The notes: generated by a model not told the origin, from the sequence alone. DNA of 64,000 bases from Streptomyces bacillaris (GCF_003268675.1 NZ_CP029378.1:6572001-6636000); one strand, 5' to 3'; counted from the first letter of the stretch, positions 50,483 through 59,631 are shown. A program made the numbers and translations.

Positions 50483-51328
50483 GTGGAAGCCAACACTCGT
50501 AGCACCGGGCGTCTACCAGCTGCCTTCCTGACGCCGGGGTCGTCCTCGTTCATGGACTTCCTGGCCGACCAGTCGCCCGAGATGCTCCCGGGCAACCGGA
50601 GCCTGCCGCCGCTCCAGGGGGCGATCGAGGCACCGCACGGGACGACCATCGTGGCGGCCACCTTCCCCGGTGGCGTGGTCCTGGCCGGCGACCGGCGCGC
50701 CACCATGGGCAACATGATCGCGCAGCGCGACATCGAGAAGGTCTTCCCGGCCGACGAGTACTCGGCGGTGGGCATCGCCGGCACCGCCGGACTGGCCGTG
50801 GAGATGGTCAAGCTCTTCCAGCTGGAGCTGGAGCACTTCGAGAAGGTCGAGGGCGCCCAGCTCTCCCTGGAGGGCAAGGCCAACCGGCTCTCCACCATGA
50901 TCCGCTCCAACCTGGCCATGGCCATGCAGGGGCTCGCCGTGGTCCCCCTCTTCGCGGGTTACGACGTCGACCGCGAGAAGGGCCGCATCTTCTCGTACGA
51001 CGTCACGGGCGGCCGCTCCGAGGAGAACGGTTACGCCGCCACCGGCTCCGGGTCCATCTTCGCCCGGGGCTCCATGAAGAAGCTCTACCGCGAGGATCTG
51101 ACGGAGGAGCAGGCCCTCACCCTCGTCGTGCAGGCGCTGTACGACGCCGCGGACGACGACTCGGCGACCGGCGGCCCGGACGTGGCCCGCCGGATCTATC
51201 CGATCGTCACCGTCATCACCGACGAAGGCTTCCGGAGGCTGAGCGACCAGGAGTCCTCCGACATCGCGCGCTCCATCCTGGAGCGCCGCCTGGAGCAGCC
51301 CGACGGCCCGCGCGCCGCGCTGCTCTGA
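50483..51328 (+). CDS. prcB: proteasome beta subunit, propeptide form
   Basis: 281 residues from GTG 50483, with GGAGGGAAAC upstream. Residues 1-53 are the propeptide ending PHG; autocleavage exposes T54. In mature numbering the catalytic T1, D17 (VVLAGDRR) and K33 (DIEKVF) are all present, giving an active protease. Mature length is 228. It assembles as the inner two heptameric rings of the 20S core and degrades substrates delivered by ARC. It is followed 58 bp later by prcA in the usual order. Confidence 0.96.
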   Translation: MEANTRSTGRLPAAFLTPGSSSFMDFLADQSPEMLPGNRSLPPLQGAIEAPHGTTIVAATFPGGVVLAGDRRATMGNMIAQRDIEKVFPADEYSAVGIAGTAGLAVEMVKLFQLELEHFEKVEGAQLSLEGKANRLSTMIRSNLAMAMQGLAVVPLFAGYDVDREKGRIFSYDVTGGRSEENGYAATGSGSIFARGSMKKLYREDLTEEQALTLVVQALYDAADDDSATGGPDVARRIYPIVTVITDEGFRRLSDQESSDIARSILERRLEQPDGPRAALL

Positions 51329-51386
51329 TCCGGACTCCGAGCCTCCCCAGAAGCACTCGTCACTGACAGAAAGGGACGGATAGCCG

Positions 51387-52196
51387 GTGTCGACGCCGTT
51401 CTATGTCTCACCCCAGCAGGCCATGGCCGACCGGGCGGAATACGCCCGCAAGGGCATCGCCCGTGGTCGCAGCCTCGTTGTGCTGCAGTATGCCGACGGC
51501 ATTGTGTTCGTCGGCGAGAACCCGTCCCGCGCGCTGCACAAGTTCAGCGAGATCTATGACCGGATCGGCTTCGCGGCCGCCGGCAAGTACAACGAGTACG
51601 AGAACCTCCGCATCGGCGGTGTCCGCTACGCCGATCTCCGCGGATACACCTACGACCGGGACGATGTGACGGCCCGTGGGCTGGCCAACGTCTACGCCCA
51701 GACGCTCGGCACCATCTTCTCCAGCGCGGCCGAGAAGCCGTACGAGGTGGAGCTGGTCGTCGCCGAGGTCGGCACGGCTCCCGAGGGCGACCAGATCTAC
51801 CGGCTGCCGCACGACGGTTCGATCGTGGACGAGCACGGCTCGGTCGCGGTCGGCGGCAACGCCGAGCAGATCAGCAGCTTCCTGGACCAGCGCCACCGCG
51901 ACGGCATGACGCTCGCCGAGGCGCTCAAGCTGGCCGTCCAGGCGCTCTCCCGGGAGCCCGGGGGCGGCGAGCGGGAGATCCCCGCCGAGCGCCTCGAGGT
52001 CGCCGTGCTGGACCGTACGCGGCCCCAGCAGCGCAAGTTCAAGCGGATCGTCGGCCGCCAGCTGGCCCGGCTCCTCGAAGCGGAGACGGCGAGCACCACC
52101 CCGACGGACGCCCCGTCCGACGTGGAGGAGACCGACACCACCGGGCCGGACACCGACACGGGCACCGGCAGCTCCTCCGGCTCCACCGAGGAGTAG
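51387..52196 (+). CDS. prcA: proteasome alpha subunit
   Basis: 269 residues from GTG 51387, with GAAAGGGACGG upstream. The N-terminal STPFYVSPQQAMADRAEYARKGIARGRS forms the gated pore of the alpha ring. The Ntn-hydrolase fold follows without a catalytic Thr. From about residue 230 the tail is a Thr/Asp/Glu/Ser-rich disordered extension (PSDVEETDTTGPDTDTG). It forms the outer rings that contact ARC. Terminator at 52210. Confidence 0.96.
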   Translation: MSTPFYVSPQQAMADRAEYARKGIARGRSLVVLQYADGIVFVGENPSRALHKFSEIYDRIGFAAAGKYNEYENLRIGGVRYADLRGYTYDRDDVTARGLANVYAQTLGTIFSSAAEKPYEVELVVAEVGTAPEGDQIYRLPHDGSIVDEHGSVAVGGNAEQISSFLDQRHRDGMTLAEALKLAVQALSREPGGGEREIPAERLEVAVLDRTRPQQRKFKRIVGRQLARLLEAETASTTPTDAPSDVEETDTTGPDTDTGTGSSSGSTEE

Positions 52197-52209
52197 ACAG
52201 CACGCCCTC

Positions 52210-52239
52210 GATGCCCCCGGGCCCAGGCCCGGGGGCATC
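52210..52239. terminator. terminator between prcA and the LacI gene
   Basis: GATGCCCCCGGGC (52210-52222) pairs perfectly over 13 bp with 52227-52239 around CCAG. It lies between convergent genes, 14 bases after the prcA stop. Confidence 0.8.
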
Positions 52240-52241
52240 CG

Positions 52242-53306
52242 TCATGTCCGGGAGGGGGCGGCCGGTGGCGCCGTGGAGCCACGGACGACCAGCCGCACCG
52301 GCAGGCTGTCCGCCTCGGTCCCGCGGCCCTCCAGCACGGCCAGCAGGGCCGCCATGCCGCGCTCCCCGACCTGCTCGGCGGGCAGCTGGACGGTGGTCAG
52401 CTCCGGCTCCACGGCGGTGGCCAGGGCCAGGTCGTCGAAGCCGGTGACCGAGAGGTCGTCCGGCACCCGCAGCCCGAGCCGCCGGGCCGCCTTGCACGCG
52501 CCCGCCGCCAGGATGTCGTCGTCGCAGACGATCGCCGTGGGCCGCTCCCCGGTGACGGTCAGCGCCTGCTCGGCCGCCTCCCGCCCGGCCCGGACATCGA
52601 GCGGGGCCCGTACCGTACGCACCTCGGCGCCCGGTACCGCGTCCACCGCCTCGTGCAGGGCCTGGGCGCGGACCGCGAACGTCCAGGTGTCCACGGCGGA
52701 CGCGAGATGGACGAAGCGGCGGTGGCCGAGGCCCAGCAGATGGTCCGTCACCTGGCGCATGCCGTCGGCGATGTCCAGGTTGACGTGGGCCGCCGCGTCC
52801 GTCCCGGCCGGGTCGCTGTCCAGCATCACCAGCGGCAGATCGGCCCCGTGCAGGGCGCTCAGCGCGGCGGAGGCCATCGAGGAGGCGATCACCCCGTCCA
52901 GCGAGGCGCGCGCCGAGGCGAAGGGGTCCCGGGCCGGGCCCGTGCCGTCCGGCGAGGGGTAGAGCACCACGCCGAAGTCGTGCTCGGCGGCGACGGCGGC
53001 GGCCCCCGTGTGGACCCGGGCGAAGAACTCGTTGGTGAGCGCCGGCACCACCAGCAGGGCCGTCCTGGTCCGGCCGAGCCGGAGGCTGCGGGCGGCCAGA
53101 TTGGGCCGGTACCCCAGCTCCGCCGCGCTCTCCCGGACCCGCTGGGCGGTGGCCTCGGAGACCCGGCCCGGCCACTTCTCGCCCAGCACCAGCGAGACCG
53201 TCGCCTGCGAGACGCCTGCCGCGCGGGCCACGTCGCGGCTGGTGGGCCGGGGCGGAGCGGGCTGGTGCGGGTCGGTCACGCGGGCCTCCGTGCGGGCTGG
53301 TTCCAT
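52242..53306 (-). CDS. LacI-family transcriptional regulator
   Basis: 354 residues (or 345 from the in-frame GTG at 53279). The N-terminal HTH TSRDVARAAGVSQATVSLVLG is followed by the hinge NLAARSLRLGRT. The periplasmic-binding-protein-like effector domain includes TALLVVPALTNEFFARVHTGA and PTAIVCDDDILAAGACKAARRLGLRVPDDLSVTGFDD. It probably represses the divergent MFS gene and its own gene; the effector is unknown but the family mostly senses sugars. The pair interrupts the proteasome locus between prcA and pafA. Confidence 0.9.
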   Translation of the reverse strand: MEPARTEARVTDPHQPAPPRPTSRDVARAAGVSQATVSLVLGEKWPGRVSEATAQRVRESAAELGYRPNLAARSLRLGRTRTALLVVPALTNEFFARVHTGAAAVAAEHDFGVVLYPSPDGTGPARDPFASARASLDGVIASSMASAALSALHGADLPLVMLDSDPAGTDAAAHVNLDIADGMRQVTDHLLGLGHRRFVHLASAVDTWTFAVRAQALHEAVDAVPGAEVRTVRAPLDVRAGREAAEQALTVTGERPTAIVCDDDILAAGACKAARRLGLRVPDDLSVTGFDDLALATAVEPELTTVQLPAEQVGERGMAALLAVLEGRGTEADSLPVRLVVRGSTAPPAAPSRT

Positions 53307-53342
53307 GCCGCCGCGAGGTGGACCGGCGGGCTGCGCACATGG

Positions 53343-53377
53343 TACGTATGAACCTCGACGTTATACGTAAAACCTCG
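53343..53377. promoter_or_regulatory. candidate LacI-type operator region
   Basis: TACGTAT (53343-53349) and ATACGTA (53363-53369) form a 7-bp inverted repeat with a 13-base spacer. AACCTCG is repeated directly at 53351-53357 and 53371-53377, exactly 20 bases apart. The elements sit midway between the divergent LacI and MFS genes. Confidence 0.5.
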
Positions 53378-53412
53378 GGTGGTGGCAGCCGTCCGGCGGA
53401 GAGGGGCAGGGA

Positions 53413-54672
53413 ATGGCCGCGGGATATCTGGACATCCTCCGGGCGCGGCACGCCGCCCGGCTGCTGACGGGCACGCTGGTGGGGAGGCTGCCCAACGGCA
53501 CCGCGCACATCGCGATCGTGCTCTTCACCCGGGCCGAGGGCGGCAGCTACACCCTGGCCGGCGCCCTGGCCGCCGCGTACGGACTGGCCACCGCCGTCGG
53601 ACAGCCGCTGCTCGGCCGGGCCGTCGACCTGTACGGGCAGCCGCGCGTCCAGTTCCCCGCCGCCGTGCTCTCCGCGCTCGGCATGGCCCTGTTCGCCGTG
53701 GCCGGGCTCGGCTCGCTGCCACTGGCGTACGCGGCCGTGGTCGTCGCCGGAGTCGCCACCCCGCCCCTGGAGGGCGGCCTGCGGGCCCTGTGGCCCAGCG
53801 TGCTGAAGCGCGAGGACCGGGTGCACCGCGCGTACGCCCTGGACGCCGTGGCGCAGGAGGTCATGTTCACCGTCGGGCCGCTCCTGGTGACGCTCCTGGT
53901 CTCCCTCTGGTCCCCCGCCGCCGCCCTGCTCGTCATCAACGCCATCGGCGTCCTCGGCGCCCTGTCGGTGGTCCTCTCCGAGCCCTCCCGCACCTGGCGC
54001 TCCGCACCCCGCGAGGCCCACTGGCTGGGCGCCCTGCGCTCGCCCGGGCTCCTCGCGCTGCTCGGCGCGTTCTTCTTCGTCGGGCTCGCGCTCGGCTCCA
54101 TCACCGTGGCCGGGGTCGCCTACGCCGACGACCACGGCCGGGAGTCGGTGTACGGCTGGCTGATGGCCGCGCTCGGCCTCGGCGCCCTGATCGGAGGGCT
54201 CGGCTACGGGGCGCGGCAGTGGTCGGGGGAGCCGGAGAAGCGGCTGCGGGTGATCGTCGCCCTGCTGGCGCTCGGCTACCTGCCGCTGACGCTCACCCCG
54301 TCGGTCCCCGCCATGACCGCCCTCGCCGCCCTGGCCGGCGTCTTCCTCGCCCCGGCCATCGCCTGCTCGTTCATCGTGGTGGACCGGCACGCCCCGCGCG
54401 GCACGGTGACCGAGGCGTTCTCCTGGCTCGTCACCACCTTCGGGGTGGGCGCGGCCGTCGGCACGGCCGCCGCGGGACCGGCCGTCGAACTGGGCTCGAC
54501 CGCCTGGAGCTTCGCCGTCGCGGGGGCCGGGGGAGTGGCCGCCCTGGCCGTCCTGCTCGCCACCGGAAGGGTTCTCACAGCTCCCGCCCGTACGGCCCAG
54601 GTCGTGGCGGGATCGGAAAATGATCGAAACGGTGCTGTCGAACCCGGTTTCAGCACCGGCCGTAAGGCGTAA
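53413..54672 (+). CDS. MFS transporter
   Basis: 419 residues with about twelve transmembrane helices in two halves separated by the cytosolic loop around 195-210 (SEPSRTWRSAPREAHWLG). The pattern fits the major facilitator superfamily, with helix-2/3 loop GRAVDLYGQPRVQF in place of the canonical G-x-x-x-D-R-x-G-R-R. It resembles actinobacterial drug/solute exporters; the substrate is unknown. It is divergent from the LacI regulator and ends only 9 bases before pafA, its stop codon overlapping a -10-like hexamer. Confidence 0.88.
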   Translation: MAAGYLDILRARHAARLLTGTLVGRLPNGTAHIAIVLFTRAEGGSYTLAGALAAAYGLATAVGQPLLGRAVDLYGQPRVQFPAAVLSALGMALFAVAGLGSLPLAYAAVVVAGVATPPLEGGLRALWPSVLKREDRVHRAYALDAVAQEVMFTVGPLLVTLLVSLWSPAAALLVINAIGVLGALSVVLSEPSRTWRSAPREAHWLGALRSPGLLALLGAFFFVGLALGSITVAGVAYADDHGRESVYGWLMAALGLGALIGGLGYGARQWSGEPEKRLRVIVALLALGYLPLTLTPSVPAMTALAALAGVFLAPAIACSFIVVDRHAPRGTVTEAFSWLVTTFGVGAAVGTAAAGPAVELGSTAWSFAVAGAGGVAALAVLLATGRVLTAPARTAQVVAGSENDRNGAVEPGFSTGRKA

Positions 54673-54681
54673 TGTTCAGTC

Positions 54682-56043
54682 ATGGACCGCCGCATTTTCG
54701 GGCTGGAGAACGAGTACGGCGTCACGTGCACGTTCAGGGGACAGCGCCGACTGTCACCTGACGAAGTGGCGCGCTACCTCTTCCGCCGTGTTGTGTCATG
54801 GGGCCGCAGCAGCAACGTCTTTCTGCGGAACGGCGCCCGCCTCTACCTCGACGTGGGATCGCATCCGGAATATGCAACCCCCGAATGCGACAACGTGACC
54901 GAGCTGGTCACGCACGACAAGGCGGGCGAGCGCATTCTCGAAGGCCTGCTCGTCGACGCCGAACGCCGCCTGCACGAGGAGGGAATCGCGGGCGACGTCT
55001 ATCTCTTCAAGAACAACACCGACTCGGCGGGAAACTCCTACGGGTGCCACGAGAACTACCTCGTCGCCCGGCACGGAGAATTCTCCCGGCTCGCGGACAT
55101 CCTCATCCCCTTCCTCGTCACCCGGCAGCTCATCTGCGGGGCGGGCAAGGTGCTCCAGACCCCGCGCGGCGCCGTCTACTGCGTCAGCCAGCGCGCCGAG
55201 CACATCTGGGAGGGCGTCAGCTCCGCGACCACCCGCTCCCGGCCGATCATCAACACCCGCGACGAACCCCACGCCGACGCCGAGCGGTACCGCCGCCTCC
55301 ACGTCATCGTCGGTGACTCGAACATGTCCGAGACGACCATGCTGCTCAAGGTCGGCGCCACCGACCTGGTGCTCCGCATGATCGAGGCGGGCACGGTGAT
55401 GCGCGACCTGACCCTGGAGAACCCGATCCGGGCCATCCGCGAGGTCAGCCACGACCTCACCGGCCGCCGCAAGGTGCGCCTGGCCAGCGGGCGCGAGGCC
55501 TCGGCCATCGAGATCCAGCGGGAGTACTACGAGAAGGCCGTGGACTTCGTCGAGCGCCGGGGCATCCGCACCGGCACCGTCGACCAGGTCCTGGAGCTGT
55601 GGGGCCGCACGCTCGACGCCGTCGAGGCCGAGGATCTCGACCGGATCGACACCGAGATCGACTGGGTCATGAAGTACAAGCTCATCGAGCGGTACCGGGC
55701 CAAGCACAACATGACCATGTCGAACCCGCGGGTCGCCCAGATAGACCTCGCCTACCACGACATCCACCGCCGCCGGGGCCTCTTCTACCTCCTGGAGAAG
55801 AAGGGCCAGACCGCCCGCATCTGCAACGACCTGAAGATCTTCGAGGGCAAGTCGGTGCCCCCGCAGACCACCCGGGCCAGGCTCCGCGGCGACTTCATCC
55901 GCCGGGCCCAGGAGCAGCGGCGGGACTTCACCGTCGACTGGGTCCACCTCAAGCTCAACGACCAGGCGCAGCGGACGGTGCTCTGCAAGGACCCGTTCCG
56001 CTCCGTGGACGAGCGGGTGGAGAAGCTGATCGCCGGCATGTGA
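54682..56043 (+). CDS. pafA: Pup--protein ligase
   Basis: 453 residues. The glutamine-synthetase-like fold opens MDRRIFGLENEYGV (metal-binding E9 and E11). D57 in RLYLDVGSHPEYATPE is the equivalent of the catalytic Asp. The Dop-specific loop is absent, separating it from the paralogue at 48332. It activates the C-terminal Glu of Pup with ATP and ligates it to substrate lysines. TAATGT at 54670-54675 overlaps the MFS stop and lies 6 bases before the ATG with no ribosome binding site, so a leaderless transcript is possible. Confidence 0.95.
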   Translation: MDRRIFGLENEYGVTCTFRGQRRLSPDEVARYLFRRVVSWGRSSNVFLRNGARLYLDVGSHPEYATPECDNVTELVTHDKAGERILEGLLVDAERRLHEEGIAGDVYLFKNNTDSAGNSYGCHENYLVARHGEFSRLADILIPFLVTRQLICGAGKVLQTPRGAVYCVSQRAEHIWEGVSSATTRSRPIINTRDEPHADAERYRRLHVIVGDSNMSETTMLLKVGATDLVLRMIEAGTVMRDLTLENPIRAIREVSHDLTGRRKVRLASGREASAIEIQREYYEKAVDFVERRGIRTGTVDQVLELWGRTLDAVEAEDLDRIDTEIDWVMKYKLIERYRAKHNMTMSNPRVAQIDLAYHDIHRRRGLFYLLEKKGQTARICNDLKIFEGKSVPPQTTRARLRGDFIRRAQEQRRDFTVDWVHLKLNDQAQRTVLCKDPFRSVDERVEKLIAGM

Positions 56044-56084
56044 GCGGCGCCCGGGGCGCCCCCCGGACCTTCGTCGTAGGACAG

Positions 56085-56111
56085 GGCCCCGTACGTTCCT
56101 CGTACGGGGCC
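56085..56111 (+). terminator. terminator of pafA
   Basis: GGCCCCGTACG (56085-56095) pairs perfectly over 11 bp with 56101-56111 around TTCCT, and TTCTCC follows. Confidence 0.75.
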
Positions 56112-56171
56112 TTCTCCACGGCCTAGAGTGGTTCGGACTAACCACAGTGCCCCCTGAGATCTGAGGAACCA

Positions 56172-57110
56172 GTGCGCCGAATTGCCGGCCTTCTCGTCGC
56201 CCCCCTCCTGCTGCTGTCGGCAGTGGCCTGCGGCAGCGACGACAAGGCCTCCGACTCCGCCTCGTCCAAGAACGGCGTGCCCGCGATCACCGCAGGCGCG
56301 AAGTTCGGCGAGAAGCCCACCCTCTCCAAGGGCAAGGGAGACCCGCCCAAGGAGCTGAAGACCGAGGTCATCAGCGACGGGGACGGCGCGAAGCTCAAGA
56401 ACGGCGACGCGATCCAGGTCAACTACCTCGGTCAGTCGTGGGACTCCGACAAGCCGTTCGACAACAGCTTCGACCGCAAGCAGCCCTTCGACCTGACGCT
56501 CGGCGCGGGCATGGTCATCCAGGGCTGGGACAAGGGCCTCGTCGGCCAGAAGGTCGGCAGCCGCGTCCAGCTCGTCATCCCCCCGGACCTCGGCTACGGC
56601 GAGCAGGGCCAGGGCGACATCAAGCCCAACGCCACCCTCGTCTTCGTCGTCGACATCCTGAAGGCCACCCAGATCCCGGCCTCCGCCAAGGGCACCGAGG
56701 TCGCCCAGGACAACATCGACCTGCCCAAGGTCGGCACCAACGACGACGGCAAGGCGCCGAAGGTCACCATCCCCAAGAGCGACCCGCCGAAGAAGCTGTC
56801 CTCCACCTACATCCTGGAGTCCGACGGCGAGGTCATCAAGGAGACCGACAGCGTCGTCGTGAACTACGTCGGCATGGTCTGGAAGGACGCCAAGGAGTTC
56901 GACTCCACCTACACCCAGGGCAAGACCCAGACCTTCCCGCTCGCCCAGGTCACCCTGAAGGGCCTCAAGGACGGCCTGATCGGCAAGAAGGTCGGCAGCC
57001 GCGTCCTCCTGGTCATCCCGCCGGACCAGGCATTCGGCGACCAGCAGCAGCAGGCCATCCCGAAGAACTCCACGCTGGTCTTCGCCGTGGACGTGCTGGC
57101 CAAGATGTGA
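56172..57110 (+). CDS. lipoprotein with two FKBP-type peptidyl-prolyl isomerase domains
   Basis: 312 residues from GTG 56172, with GAGGAACC upstream. The lipoprotein signal ends LLLLSAVAC, with lipobox cysteine C20. Two FKBP domains follow, about 65-170 (DAIQVNYLGQSWDSDKPFDNSF, VIQGWDKGLVGQKVGSRVQL) and about 205-312 (VVVNYVGMVWKDAKEFDSTY, LKGLKDGLIGKKVGSRVLL). The first domain keeps the aromatic VIQGWDKGL core; the second has VTLKGLKDGL, so its active site may be weakened. It would fold exported proteins at the outer membrane face. A TAGAGT -10-like element is at 56124-56129. Confidence 0.9.
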   Translation: MRRIAGLLVAPLLLLSAVACGSDDKASDSASSKNGVPAITAGAKFGEKPTLSKGKGDPPKELKTEVISDGDGAKLKNGDAIQVNYLGQSWDSDKPFDNSFDRKQPFDLTLGAGMVIQGWDKGLVGQKVGSRVQLVIPPDLGYGEQGQGDIKPNATLVFVVDILKATQIPASAKGTEVAQDNIDLPKVGTNDDGKAPKVTIPKSDPPKKLSSTYILESDGEVIKETDSVVVNYVGMVWKDAKEFDSTYTQGKTQTFPLAQVTLKGLKDGLIGKKVGSRVLLVIPPDQAFGDQQQQAIPKNSTLVFAVDVLAKM

Positions 57111-57177
57111 AGCCGTGCCTGGCCAGGGATGTAAGACTGTCCCGGTTGCCCAGTTCATCATTTTGAGGAGCAGTTCC

Positions 57178-57549
57178 GTGAGCATCGAGAAGCCCGAGAT
57201 CGACTTCCCGGGTGGCGAGCCGCCGGCCGACCTGGAGATCAAGGACATCTGGGAGGGCGACGGCCCCGTCGCCAAGGCCGGCGACCGGGTCCAGGTCCAC
57301 TACGTGGGCGTGGCCTTCTCCACCGGCGAGGAGTTCGACGCCTCCTGGAACCGCGGCACCCCGCTGGCCTTCCAGCTCGGTGTCGGCCAGGTCATCTCCG
57401 GCTGGGACCAGGGCGTGCAGGGCATGAAGGTCGGCGGCCGCCGCCAGCTGACCATCCCGGCGCACCTCGCGTACGGCGACCGCGGCGCGGGCAGCGCCAT
57501 CGCCCCGGGCGAGACGCTGATCTTCGTCTGCGACCTGGTCTCGGTCTGA
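57178..57549 (+). CDS. FKBP-type peptidyl-prolyl cis-trans isomerase
   Basis: 123 residues from GTG 57178, with GAGGAG upstream. A single cytosolic FKBP domain: VQVHYVGVAFSTGEEFDASW, VGQVISGWDQGVQGMKVGGRRQLTIPAHLAYG and LIFVCDLVSV, with the active-site aromatic and Asp residues intact. It catalyses prolyl isomerisation during folding. It follows the FKBP lipoprotein gene after 67 bp and may be co-transcribed; a 14-bp hairpin terminates the pair before pafB. Confidence 0.92.
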   Translation: MSIEKPEIDFPGGEPPADLEIKDIWEGDGPVAKAGDRVQVHYVGVAFSTGEEFDASWNRGTPLAFQLGVGQVISGWDQGVQGMKVGGRRQLTIPAHLAYGDRGAGSAIAPGETLIFVCDLVSV

Positions 57550-57571
57550 GCCGTCCCGGACGCGCGTGAGT

Positions 57572-57602
57572 GAGGGCCCCCACCGGTGCGGTGGGGGCCC
57601 TC
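57572..57602 (+). terminator. terminator after the FKBP genes
   Basis: GAGGGCCCCCACCG (57572-57585) pairs perfectly over 14 bp with 57589-57602 around a 3-base loop. It separates the FKBP genes from pafBC. Confidence 0.75.
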
Positions 57603-57707
57603 GCCGTTCGGCGGGCCCCGCCGTGGTCCGGACCACGGGCTCGCTTTGGAACCGACACCCCGGGGCGGTACGGTCGACCGTCGTAGAGCACCAGAGAAAG
57701 GGCGTCG

Positions 57708-58661
57708 ATGGCGATTGCCAAGGCCGAGCGGTTGATGAACCTCGCGCTGTGCCTCCTGGGGACCCGGCGTCCGCTCAGCAAGCGCGAGCTGCGCGGCTCC
57801 ATCGAGGCCTACCTCGAAGCGGGCTCCGACGACTCCTTCAACCGGATGTTCGAGCGGGACAAGGACGACCTGCGCGAACTGGGCCTGGTCATCGAGACCG
57901 TCGAGAACCTGGACGGCGACACCGGCTATCTGGCCCGCCGCGACAGCAACCGGCTGCCGCCCATCACCCTGGACGCCGAGGAGGCCGCCGCCCTCGGCCT
58001 CGCCGCCAAGGTCTGGCAGCAGGCCCGTCTCGCCGGGGCCGCCAGCGGCGCGCTCCAGAAGCTCCGCGCGGCCGGCATGCCCGAGGCCGAAGACGCCTAC
58101 GAGGTGCACAGCGCCCTCGAACCCCGTATCCCCGTCCACGAGGCGGCCTTCGAGCCCCTGATGCTCGCCTGCCGCGACCGCCGCCCCGTCACCTTCGACT
58201 ACCGCAAGGCCAATTCCGCCGCCCCCGAGCAGCGCCAGGTCGAACCCTGGACCCTCGAATGCTGGCGCGGCCACTGGTACCTCGCGGGCTGGGACCGCGG
58301 CCGCGGCGCCGAGCGCGTCTTCCGGCTCTCCCGCATCACCGGCAAGGTCCGCTCCCGCGCCGGAGCCTTCACCGCCGACGTGCCCGACGTCGTCACCGTC
58401 CGCGAGACCGTGGAGAGCTGGGCCGGCGAGACCGCCACCCGGACCGCCCGGATCAGGCTCCGCGCCGGGGCCGGCTACCCGCTGCGGTCGCGGGCGATAT
58501 CGGTCACGGAGCGCGGCGACGGCTGGGACGAGCTGGAGATCCCGTACGGACACGGCCTCGACGCCTGGCTCGTCGAGTTCGGGCCGGACGTCGTCGTGGA
58601 GGAACCCGCCGATCTGCGGGCCGATGTGGTGGACCGGCTGCGCGCCGTGGCCAAGGACTAG
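57708..58661 (+). CDS. pafB: WYL-domain transcriptional regulator PafB
   Basis: 317 residues. The N-terminal winged HTH (about 1-75, KRELRGSIEAYLEAGSDDSFNRMFERDKDDLRELG) is followed by a WYL domain (about 145-215, with CWRGHWYLAGWDRGRG) and the C-terminal WCX extension. PafB with PafC forms the heterodimeric activator of the LexA-independent DNA-damage regulon in mycobacteria. It is followed 13 bp later by pafC. The same pairing is seen across actinobacteria. Confidence 0.93.
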   Translation: MAIAKAERLMNLALCLLGTRRPLSKRELRGSIEAYLEAGSDDSFNRMFERDKDDLRELGLVIETVENLDGDTGYLARRDSNRLPPITLDAEEAAALGLAAKVWQQARLAGAASGALQKLRAAGMPEAEDAYEVHSALEPRIPVHEAAFEPLMLACRDRRPVTFDYRKANSAAPEQRQVEPWTLECWRGHWYLAGWDRGRGAERVFRLSRITGKVRSRAGAFTADVPDVVTVRETVESWAGETATRTARIRLRAGAGYPLRSRAISVTERGDGWDELEIPYGHGLDAWLVEFGPDVVVEEPADLRADVVDRLRAVAKD

Positions 58662-58674
58662 GGGGAACCGAGCG

Positions 58675-59631
58675 ATGGCCACGAACGCGATCGACCAGAC
58701 CCGTCGGATGCTCTCCCTGGTGACCTACCTCCGCGAGCGCCCCGGCGCCCACGTCCAGGACGTGGCACGGGCCTTCGGCATCACCGAGGACGAGCTGATC
58801 TCCGACCTCGACGTCCTGCCCATGTGCGGCACCAGCTTCCGCGGCGGCGACCTCCTCGACATCGACACCGACGGCGACCGCATCTGGTGGCACAACCCGG
58901 ACGACGTCGCGGAACCGCTCCGGCTCGCCGCCGACGAGGCCACCGCCCTGCTCGTCGCCGCCCGTGCCGTCGCCACCCTGCCCGGGCTGCGCGAGAGCGA
59001 CCGCGAGGCCCTGCTCCGGGCCACCGCCAAACTGGAGACGGCGGCCGGGGAGTCCGGGGCGGCCAGCTCCCGGCTCTCGGTGACCTTCGAGTCCGAGGGC
59101 GGCGTCTTCGCGGACGTCGACCGGGCCATCTCCGAGCGCCGCCGCCTCTGGCTGCGCTACTACTCGCCCGCCCGCGATGAACTCACCGAGCGCGAGGTCG
59201 ACCCGATCCGCCTCTTCGCCGTCGGCCACACCTATATGGAGGGCTGGTGCCGGCTCTCGGAGGACCGCCGGACCTTCCGGCTCGACCGGGTCGCCGAGAT
59301 CCGCCTCCTGGACGCCCCCGCCGCCCCGCCCGAGCTGGAGCTGCGCGACCTCTCCGAAGGGCTCGTCCACCCCGCCGCCGAGGACCCCGAGGTCGTCATC
59401 GAGGTCACCACCGGCGGCCGCTGGGTCGCGGAGTACTACCCGCACGACAGCGCCGAGGAACTGCCGGACGGCGGCCTCCGCATCACCCTGCGCACCCCTG
59501 ACCCGGCCTCGCTGCGCCGCCTCGCCCTGCGCCTGGGCGGCGAGGGCCGCATCGTCACCCCGCCGGAGCTGGCCGAGAGCGCCCGCAGGGCCGCCCGCGA
59601 GGCGCTGGCCGCGTACGACGAGACGCTCTGA
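58675..59631 (+). CDS. pafC: WYL-domain transcriptional regulator PafC
   Basis: 318 residues from ATG 58675, with AGGGGGAACC upstream. The HTH (about 1-60) contains TRRMLSLVTYLRERPGAHVQDVARAFGITEDELISDLDVLPMCG. The WYL domain (about 145-215) has VGHTYMEGWCRLSEDRRTFRLDRV; the signature Trp-Tyr-Leu is altered here to Y-M-E-G-W, as is usual for PafC. The C-terminal WCX region follows. It acts with PafB. Confidence 0.93.
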   Translation: MATNAIDQTRRMLSLVTYLRERPGAHVQDVARAFGITEDELISDLDVLPMCGTSFRGGDLLDIDTDGDRIWWHNPDDVAEPLRLAADEATALLVAARAVATLPGLRESDREALLRATAKLETAAGESGAASSRLSVTFESEGGVFADVDRAISERRRLWLRYYSPARDELTEREVDPIRLFAVGHTYMEGWCRLSEDRRTFRLDRVAEIRLLDAPAAPPELELRDLSEGLVHPAAEDPEVVIEVTTGGRWVAEYYPHDSAEELPDGGLRITLRTPDPASLRRLALRLGGEGRIVTPPELAESARRAAREALAAYDETL

